Shown here: in pieces, positions 57,352-64,000 of the stretch
How the letters are laid out: every line of letters starts with the position of its first letter
Position numbering within the stretch: position 1 is the stretch's first letter
NCBI GenBank assembly: GCA_013306675.1
Contig: JABLUY010000044.1
Coordinates: 62,001-126,000 of the forward strand
From: Thraustochytrium sp. TN22
Lineage: Eukaryota; Sar; Bigyra; Thraustochytrida; Thraustochytriidae
Direction: 5' to 3'
DNA length: 64,000 bases
Notes under the pieces: model-generated
Databases searched by the model: none
What the model saw: the letters and a program-made list of their open reading frames with translations, nothing else
What the model was told of the DNA's origin: nothing
Program-made: the position numbers and the translations under genes

Positions 57352-59004
57352 ATGAACGAGGACATGCAGCAGCAGCAGGAGGAGGAGGACATGCGCCTCG
57401 GCGCGGCGCAGGCGCAGGCGCAGGCGCAGGCGCAGGCGCAGAGCGGCGGCGGCGGCCCGGACGAGGGTCTGCGAGGGGCGCAGGAGCAGGCGCAGGAGCT
57501 CCAGGGCGAGGCCTTCGAGCCGCTCAAAGAGCTGCAGCAGCAACCGCCGGCGGCGCCTCCAGCCCCGAGCGAGCCGGCGCCTCCTCTTGTACAGCAGCAA
57601 GAGCAGGCGCAGCAGGCGCAGCAGGAGGACGGTGCGGCCAAGAAGGAGAACGCAGCGTACCTGAAAAAGCTGCTCTCGGTGGCAAAGCGGTCGATCGACG
57701 ATCTGAAGAAGAAGCTGCAGCAGCGGGATGAGGCGCTCCAGGCGCAGCGCGCGGAGAGCGCGAGCCTGCAGGAGCAGCTGGGCAAGGTCAAGGAGCTGAC
57801 GAAGCGCGCGCAGCGACGCATCGAGGACCTGGAGGCCAAGCTCGAGGAGGCGAGCGGCGAGCCGGCGGAGCCGGGGTGCCCCATCGCCATGCGGCTGCGC
57901 GTCAAGGATGAGGCGTCCGACGTCGTGTGGTGCCTCGTGGAGACGGCGCCCGGCGTGACGGAGTGGGTCGACGAGGGCGAGTTGGAGGACCGCCTAGGGT
58001 CCTCCGTCTTGCCGTTCGCGCAGCCCGCGCTCTCGCTCACCGTGCAGGAGTCCGCGGCGCTTGCCGCGCGCCACGAGCAGCTCACGCAGGAGCTCGAGGC
58101 GCTGCGCGACAAGTACCGCAAATATCGCATGAAGTCGGAGCTTTCGCTCAAGCGCAAGGACAGCGAGCTGGCGCGCCTCGCGGAGAACAACCTCAAGTAC
58201 AAGCAGCACAACATCACAGGCCACGACTACTACTCGCAGCTGGAGTTCTCGCGGCAGGAGATCGAGCGTTTGTCCACGGCGCTGGACGAGGCCGCGGCCG
58301 AGGCCGCCGCCTTGCGCAAGCGCGGCGCAGACATGGAGCGCCGCCAGCGGGAGACCGAGACGAGCGAGCAGGCGCTGCGCAAGCGTGTGACGCAACTCGA
58401 GGCGGCCGCGGCAAACAGCAGCGCCGATGACTCGCAGGAGGACCGCCCGCCGCGCCAGAGTCAACGCCGAGAGCGCCAAGGCAGCGACTGGGACCGCGCC
58501 TCGGGTACCTCGAGCACGCACCAGGCGTCGAGCGCCGCGGCGCTGCTCGAAAAGCACAAGGCGCTGCTCGAGCAACACGACAAGCTTCACGGCGAGTACG
58601 ACCGCTTCCGCGAGCACGCGCGGTCCTTGTTAGAGGGCAAGGAAAGGGAGCTGGCCGAGGCGCGCGCGCGCGCCGCCGGAGGCGCAGAGGGGTCTGTGCC
58701 ACAAGACGGCGGCGCGACCGCAGCCGGGGCCGCGGCGGCGTCGGCGGCGTCGGCGGCCAAGGGATCGCGCGAGGACCGCGCCGCGGCGGACTCCCAGGCG
58801 GCCATGGAGAGAGAGTACATCCGCAACATCTTTCTAAAATACCTGGGCGCCAGCGAGGACGCCGAGCGGGAGACCATCGAGGCCGCCCTGGTGACAGCGC
58901 TCCGGTTCACCCCAGACCAGGTGCACTGGGTCCAGGAGCGCAAGTCGCAGACGGCGCTTGCGCAGGCCGCCTCGCATGGCTTCAGCAAGCTCTTCTTTAG
59001 GTGA
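57352..59004 (+). CDS. GRIP-domain golgin (550 aa)
   Basis: ATG at 57352. The N-terminus is Gln/Ala-rich, including an (AQ)n stretch coded by GGCGCA repeats. Coiled coil fills most of the rest (~100-180, 240-365, 390-450). The GRIP domain lies at ~484-530: EREYIRNIFLKYLG, ETIEAALVTALRFTPDQVHWV. The Tyr in EYIRN corresponds to the Arl1-binding tyrosine of GRIP domains, which bring golgins to the trans-Golgi. A non-coiled segment near 185-225 (MRLRVKDEASDVVWCLVE) might be a small extra domain. It is shorter than most animal golgins. Its stop is only 15 bp from that of the WDR27-like gene on the other strand. Confidence 0.88.
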   Translation: MNEDMQQQQEEEDMRLGAAQAQAQAQAQAQSGGGGPDEGLRGAQEQAQELQGEAFEPLKELQQQPPAAPPAPSEPAPPLVQQQEQAQQAQQEDGAAKKENAAYLKKLLSVAKRSIDDLKKKLQQRDEALQAQRAESASLQEQLGKVKELTKRAQRRIEDLEAKLEEASGEPAEPGCPIAMRLRVKDEASDVVWCLVETAPGVTEWVDEGELEDRLGSSVLPFAQPALSLTVQESAALAARHEQLTQELEALRDKYRKYRMKSELSLKRKDSELARLAENNLKYKQHNITGHDYYSQLEFSRQEIERLSTALDEAAAEAAALRKRGADMERRQRETETSEQALRKRVTQLEAAAANSSADDSQEDRPPRQSQRRERQGSDWDRASGTSSTHQASSAAALLEKHKALLEQHDKLHGEYDRFREHARSLLEGKERELAEARARAAGGAEGSVPQDGGATAAGAAAASAASAAKGSREDRAAADSQAAMEREYIRNIFLKYLGASEDAERETIEAALVTALRFTPDQVHWVQERKSQTALAQAASHGFSKLFFR

Positions 59005-59019
59005 AAGCTTGCGGGCCGT

Positions 59020-61536
59020 TCAGCGCACACCGAAGCAGCGCACGCCGCCGTCGTGGCAGGCCGTCGCAAGAAAGGGTGCCACCGGGTGGAAGCTGACGTC
59101 CGCGACCGCGTCGCGGTGTGGCTGCCAAAGCCGCGCCACGACCTCGCCCATGCGCACGTCATACATGTAGCACGAGTTGTCCTCGGATCCGGTCGCCACA
59201 TAGCGCATGCACGGGCTAATGCTCGCGCCCAGTGAGTGTACGCGGTTCTGGTGGCCGCGCAGGGTCTGCACAGGGGCGCGCTCGCGCAGGTCCCAGAGCA
59301 CCAGGCTGCCGCCCTCCGACACGGAGCTCGTGAGGAACATGTCGAAGGCGCCTGGTGGGTGCGCCGCGTGCAGCGCCTGCGTCGGGAGCGTCACGGTGTG
59401 CGCCGCACGGTCCGGCATGACGGCGAGGCGCGCGACGCGATCCGCCGCCACGTCCAGGGCGGCCAGCGAGCCGTCCGACCGGCTCACCACCACGAGGTGT
59501 GAATGGAAGGCGTTCATGCCGGCAAAGCTCAGGACCGCCTTGGCTTGCGCCGCGCAGTCCCAGACCGCGACCTGCCGCTGGTTCGCGCTGCCCACGCCGG
59601 CGCGTTGGGTCGCCTTGTCCCGGTTCTTTTGCCGTTGCGTGTCGACGTCCTTGGAGGGCGCCAGCGCTTTGTCATCCAGCTCATACCGGTGCATGCGCAA
59701 CTGCGACCCGGCAGAGACCAGCACGAACTGATCCATGTAGAAGAAGGCGGCCTGCGCACTCGCGTGCGCCTTGGCCGCCTTGGCCGCCTCCATCGTCGTC
59801 GTCGCCGTCGTCGTCGTCGTGCCGCCCGCCTCCGCCGCGAACACTGCAAGCGGGTGCGCAAAGGCCGATGACCAGAGCATGCCCAGGCCGCCCTCACAGG
59901 CCGTCAACATGAGTGGCCGCGCTGGCACACTCGCCACGCCAATGTGATTCGTCAGGTAGCTAAAGTCCAGCGAGTGCACCTTACCGAAGTGTCCACCAAG
60001 GCTGGCGCCTTCGCCCTTATGTTTGCTCAGCGGGAGCCGCAGCGCGCGCACCGTGTTATCGCTCCCGCACGTGCCCAGCGTTGACCCGTCCAGCGAATAC
60101 CGCACCTTGAGCGCGGCGCCCTGGTGCCGCAGGCGCGCCTCCACCTCGCCGGGCACCGGGAGAATCTTGTCGATCACTTCGCAGTCGCTTGGGTACGTCT
60201 GCATGGCCCCGGCACGCGACTTGAGCGCCTCGGCCACCGCGCGCGAACCCTTGCTACGCGACGACGCGGCGCGTTGCTCCTGAGCTGCCGTGCGGAAGAG
60301 CGTGCGCACCTGCGGCGCCGTTCCGTACCCGGACGAGCGGATCGCGCGGTGAAAGGTGACTGGCTTATTCAGGTCCTGCTTGCCCTTGGCCTTCTTTGCT
60401 TTCGCACTGCTGCCCTGCTGTTTCCGGACGGGCCGCGCCAACCCGCGCCGCAGAACCGAGTCCTCGCCCGGGTCGCTCGAGGGGAAGACGCTCAGCTCGC
60501 CGAGCACCTCGCTGGCATCCAGCTCCTCCCCCGCCTCGTCGCTCGCCATGGTCTGCTTCGGAAGTGCCTCGTCTCGCGCAGAAAGGCTGCTCTCGGGCGA
60601 TTCTCTGGGCGCCGCAGCGGGCGGAGCCGGGCGGCCTGCGCGCCGGAGGCCCGCACTGCGTCGCACGCTGAGGGTGCTGTCGAAGCAGGCCTGCGTGAGC
60701 AGCCAGCCGCGGCCCCAGAGCGGGAAACGTGCACTGGCAACCTCGCCAGCACCACCCCCGCGGAAGTCGTCCTCTACGACCACCCCTCTCAGCACGTCGT
60801 ACAGGACAAAGCGCGATGCGAATCCAAGGGCCAAGAGACTATCGCGCCAGGATGCCGCGATGGTGTCGTTGAGCGAGCCGTCCACCGGTTCCCCGCCGGC
60901 CTGCACGTTGCCCTCCGAGTACACCTGCATGCTCGAGCGGCGTACTTCGAGGAGCGCAAAGACGCCCTGCGTCCCCGCAACGCACAGCGCGCCGTCCCAG
61001 GCCGCAAGCGCCGTCGGCAAGGCCGGGCTCGGGAGCGGGCACTCGATGCGGCACGTCACGTGGCCGGCCACGGCATCCCAGAGCCGCACGGTTCCGTCCT
61101 CGTCCGCGAAGGCGACGGCGACAAGGTCCTCAAGCCCCGACACGCGTACGAACTGCGCGTCCACCACGAGGGCATCCGCCTCTTTGCACGCCAGGACCGC
61201 CTTGCCCGCGGCCCGACCGGTCCACGCCGTGTGCAGCTCCGAGTCAACGCACAGCGCCGCGTGGCCGCCCGGCGCACAGCGCAGGGCGCTGGCCGCAGCC
61301 AGCGGCCCTACGGCGATTTCCTCCACCAGCGCCCAGCCTTGGCCGTCGCTGTCCGCTGCCCACGCCTGCAGCACCTCATCGCTCAGCGTCCACATCTCGC
61401 CTCCATCCTCCGTCACGGCCACGAGCGCGCACCTCGCGCCGCGCACCGTGAACACATGCGCCGGCGGCACCTCCACGTCCTGCTCTCCGCACTCCCACAC
61501 CGTCACGCTCGGCGCGTCGCCGGCGGCCGCCACCAC
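59020..61536 (-). CDS. WDR27: WD40-repeat protein, WDR27-like (at least 838 aa; 5' end not resolved)
   Basis: Two WD40 arrays are separated by a basic, disordered linker (~290-420). The first includes LVAVAFADEDGTVRLWDAVAG. The second includes LKVRYSLDGSTLGTCGSDNT, GSLVLWDLRERAPVQTLRG, MRYVATGSEDNSCYMYDVR and APFLATACHDGG. The last two blocks match the end of animal WDR27 (SPCGR-GAEDRHAYVYD, LATATLDG). WDR27 function is unclear; it is tied to ciliated species. The frame has no ATG at its upstream end: 61536 is a GTG and the first in-frame Met is about 47 residues in, after sequence that already looks like a WD blade. A small upstream exon is therefore likely, ending near AG at 61541-61546. 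Tail-to-tail with the golgin gene. Confidence 0.75.
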   Translation of the reverse strand: MVAAAGDAPSVTVWECGEQDVEVPPAHVFTVRGARCALVAVTEDGGEMWTLSDEVLQAWAADSDGQGWALVEEIAVGPLAAASALRCAPGGHAALCVDSELHTAWTGRAAGKAVLACKEADALVVDAQFVRVSGLEDLVAVAFADEDGTVRLWDAVAGHVTCRIECPLPSPALPTALAAWDGALCVAGTQGVFALLEVRRSSMQVYSEGNVQAGGEPVDGSLNDTIAASWRDSLLALGFASRFVLYDVLRGVVVEDDFRGGGAGEVASARFPLWGRGWLLTQACFDSTLSVRRSAGLRRAGRPAPPAAAPRESPESSLSARDEALPKQTMASDEAGEELDASEVLGELSVFPSSDPGEDSVLRRGLARPVRKQQGSSAKAKKAKGKQDLNKPVTFHRAIRSSGYGTAPQVRTLFRTAAQEQRAASSRSKGSRAVAEALKSRAGAMQTYPSDCEVIDKILPVPGEVEARLRHQGAALKVRYSLDGSTLGTCGSDNTVRALRLPLSKHKGEGASLGGHFGKVHSLDFSYLTNHIGVASVPARPLMLTACEGGLGMLWSSAFAHPLAVFAAEAGGTTTTTATTTMEAAKAAKAHASAQAAFFYMDQFVLVSAGSQLRMHRYELDDKALAPSKDVDTQRQKNRDKATQRAGVGSANQRQVAVWDCAAQAKAVLSFAGMNAFHSHLVVVSRSDGSLAALDVAADRVARLAVMPDRAAHTVTLPTQALHAAHPPGAFDMFLTSSVSEGGSLVLWDLRERAPVQTLRGHQNRVHSLGASISPCMRYVATGSEDNSCYMYDVRMGEVVARLWQPHRDAVADVSFHPVAPFLATACHDGGVRCFGVR

Positions 61537-62022
61537 GAGCCTGTCCGCGCGTCAGCCTTCCTCGCGCCCGCCGCGCGTCCCACCTCCTCCTCATCTCCGT
61601 CCCGCAACCTACGAGTCGCCGCACGCCACGGCCGCGGCCGCGCGCGCCGCGCCCAGCAGCCGCGGCGCCGACGCCATCGCGCCGCGCCGCGCCGCCGCGC
61701 CGCCGCGCCGCCGCCCGGCCGCCGCGCCGCCGCGCGTTCCGGGACTGCCTGCCCGTTGCGGCGCCGCTCTGCTGGTCCTCCTCCTGCTCCCCCTCCTTTC
61801 CCTGCTTCAGGTTCTCTTCGCCGGGTCCGGCCGGTCGTTAGGTTGGTCTCCTTACTAATTACAGTTAGCTGCGCTCAGCCGCTGGCCACGATGACGGCGG
61901 CGGCGAGGCGAGGCGAGGCGCGCCAATTCGAATCCGCGCGCGGCGGCGGCGGCGGGCGGCGGGCGGCGGGCGGCGGGCGGCGGCGGCGGCGGCGGCGGCG
62001 GCGGGCGGCGGCGCGGCGCGGC
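61537..62022. promoter_or_regulatory. Divergent intergenic region (WDR27-like / HIRA)
   Basis: It probably contains the missing first exon and promoter of the WDR27-like gene and the HIRA promoter. GCCGCC/GGCGGG runs flank an AT-richer pocket at about 61838-61875. A minus-strand ATG at 61678 with a GTAGGT donor is a tempting first exon, but the reading frame does not join. Confidence 0.45.
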
Positions 62023-63830
62023 ATGGTGCTCCTGCTGGTGCGGCCGGACGCCGTGGGCCACTTCGCAGGGCCCAACAACGGTAGGTGGCGGCGGCGGCGG
62101 CGGCGGCCGGGAGCGCGGCGGCTGCGCGGGCGGGCGGGCGGGCAGGCAGGCAGGGCTGACGATGAGGCGGGAATGGACACGCAGCGCGGCAGAAACTACA
62201 GGCGCTGAGCCTGTCGCCGGATGGAGAGAAACTAGCGACGGCGGGCGTGGGTACGTGAGAAGGTCGCCGCGCGGCGAGCAAGGTGGGGAGGCGGGGCTGA
62301 CACGTGGAGGCGAGCGCAGACAACACGGTCAAGATCTGGCGCCTGGGCGATCTAAAAGCGGCGTCGCAGGATGACGGCGCGGAGGACGCGAGCGAGCTGC
62401 GGTGGACCGCGAGCGTGGACCAGGAGATCCGCGCCATGCAATGGTCCCCGGACGGCCACTTTCTCGCAACCGGGGACGCCTCCGGCCTGGTGATGCTGTG
62501 GACGGAGCAGGAGCACTCGCAGGCACGCGCCGGGAGCTTGGACCAGAACGCCAACAACAATCTAGAGACGTGGAAGTGCATCGCGACCTTTCGTGGGCAC
62601 GCCATGGACGTGACGGCGCTCTCGTGGGCGCCCGGGAGCGCCATGATCGCGTCCTCGAGCATCGACAATAGCGTGCGCGTGTGGCCCGTGCGCACGGAGA
62701 TGCGCAGCCGCAACATCAACCTCGTGGAGACTGAACCCATTGCCGTGCTCAAGGGCCACTCCGGCTGGGTCATGGGCGTCGCCTGGGACCCGGTGGGCCG
62801 CTACGTGGCGAGTGTGTCGAATGACAAGACCATCATTATCTGGCGCTGCGGCAACTGGAAGCTCGAGGCGCGCATCAAGGGCCCGTTTCCGGAGGGCGAG
62901 AGCCGCGAGCTGCGCCAGTCGCTGTCGTGGTCCCCGGATGGCGTCTTCCTGTCCATGTCGCATGCCTTTGACGAGCCGCGTCACGTAGGCTACGTGATCG
63001 AGCGCAACAAGTGGAAGGATCAAGAGAGCGCCGTGCGCCTCGTGGGCCACTCGGCGCCCATCACCACCTGCGCCTTCAGCCCGTGCATCTACGCCCGCGG
63101 CCCGCGCGCGCCCCGGACGACACTGTGCGCAATCGCTTGCGAGAAGTCCATCGTCACGCTGTGGACGCCAGGAGAAAGCAAGCCGCTGCTCATTATGCGC
63201 CGAGTCTTTGACCGTCAAAAGGTTCAGGACCTGTGCTGGTCCGGCGATGGCAAGGTGCTCGTGCTCTGCTCCTCGGACGGCTACGTGGCCTGCCTTCTGT
63301 GCGAAGACCTGGAGGCCCACGAGCACGTGGGTCCCGCCATCTCACAGGCGGACCTCATTGACCTGCTCAATGAGTATTACGGCGAGGAGGACCTGCGTCA
63401 GTCGCAGCCCAGCATCCCGGAGACGCCTCTGCAGTACCGCCTCGAGGCGGCGGCCTCCGCTAGCGTGGACAAGTCATCTGCCGCGGAGACTGCAGGCGGC
63501 GAGGCTACCTCGAATGCAGCGCCCGGGCCTGCTGGTGGCGCCGCCTCGTCGAATTCCGAGCCCGCACAGGAAGCTCAGGTGCAAACCGAGAGCACCTCGG
63601 CGTCGGGAAGGCGGCGTATCTCACCTGTCTCGCTTTCCTCGGGCCTGGCGCCCGCTTCGGTGACCTCAACTCCGGCGCAGGCCGTCGGCAGTGGCACGAG
63701 CGCGCAACCGCATGTACTCATTCCAAGACGTCGCGGCGAGGCGCCTCGCCCGGCGAGCCCTCTGGCCGCGCGTATGTCGCAAGTGGAAGCAGGCACTGGC
63801 GCCAGCAACAGCGGCGGCGGCGGCGGCGGC

Positions 63831-63875
<45 letters not shown>

Positions 63876-64000
63876 TTCACGGCCCCATCGACGACGCCGG
63901 CGGCGCCCACGCCAGGAGCCGGGGCGCCCTCTTCGTCGTCCCTGTCATTGCCAGCGCCCGTGTCGAGCTCAACTCCGCCCAATGCGGGCCGGGGCGGCCC
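62023..64000 (+). CDS. HIRA: HIRA histone chaperone (Hir1/Hir2), 5' part, three exons seen, 3' end cut by window
   Basis: Exons 62023-62080, 62185-62250 and 62320 to the window end join in phase across GT-AG introns (donors GTAGGT and GTACGT). The protein begins MVLLLVRPDAVGHFAGPNN. WD40 blades follow: LSLSPDGEKLATAGV, DNTVKIW, MQWSPDGHFLATGD, VTALSWAPGSAMIASSSIDN, VMGVAWDPVGRYVASVSNDK and LSWSPDGVFLSMSHA. A later segment, ISQADLIDLLNEYYGEEDL with a following LQYRLEA, matches the HIRA motif after the propeller. HIRA deposits histone H3.3-H4 independent of replication, with UBN1 and CABIN1 partners. After ~residue 470 the chain is Ser/Ala/Gly-rich, with a Gly then Ser run coded by (GGC)n(AGC)n at 63810-63875. 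The Hira C-terminal domain lies outside the window. Confidence 0.92.

Noticed and set aside
61613-61678. ATG at 61678 with a GTAGGT donor as first exon of the WDR27-like gene
   Set aside because: The 66-base exon ends in phase 0, but the nearest acceptor (GACAG, next base G) needs a different phase, so the join shifts the frame.

Overview
The window is a GC-rich stretch of nuclear DNA from a eukaryote. Two genes have clear GT-AG introns (a TMEM234 homologue and HIRA). Most of the others are long single open frames with very GC-rich third positions. Simple repeats are common, and there are no operons or bacterial ribosome binding sites. Three homologues of cilium-associated proteins (B9D2, CCDC148, WDR27) point to an organism with a flagellated stage. 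A single-domain AP2/ERF protein, a YANK/STK32-type kinase and an OPR/FAST-like helical-repeat protein would fit a stramenopile (thraustochytrid-like) or another GC-rich protist. The species cannot be fixed from the sequence alone.

I support 24 protein-coding genes. From left to right: a membrane-anchored polysaccharide deacetylase cut by the window edge; a KIX-like protein; a TENT4/Trf4-like non-canonical poly(A) polymerase; three proteins I cannot place; a DUF6687-like protein; an OTUD5-like deubiquitinase; a candidate IPT/TIG transcription factor; DNA ligase IV; a CCDC148 homologue; an FBXO21-like F-box protein; GPATCH1; an AP2/ERF regulator; a PH-coiled-coil-costars protein; a YANK-like kinase; a pyruvate kinase with a long N-terminal extension; TMEM234; a SAM plus STE-type kinase; an OPR-like repeat protein fused to a METTL21-like methyltransferase; B9D2; a GRIP-domain golgin; a WDR27-like protein; and the 5' part of HIRA.

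The layout is strongly head-to-head. Eight pairs of start codons lie 250-750 bp apart and probably share bidirectional promoters. Several pairs of stop codons are only 15-400 bp apart. Three larger gene-poor tracts (893-4097, 30322-33724, 40196-44137) hold palindromes, self-complementary tetranucleotide runs and short tandem repeats. One of them contains a dense cluster of hairpins near 33.3-33.5 kb.

The genes do not form one pathway. By homology they cover mRNA processing and decay, chromatin, DNA end joining, ubiquitin handling, signalling, Golgi traffic and the ciliary transition zone. The most unusual items are the OPR-methyltransferase fusion, the PH-costars architecture, a perfect nested inverted repeat in the B9D2/golgin promoter, the hairpin cluster, and the recurrent GCTA tracts near gene starts. 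I saw no transposon proteins, virus-like elements, CRISPR arrays, rRNA or convincing tRNA genes.
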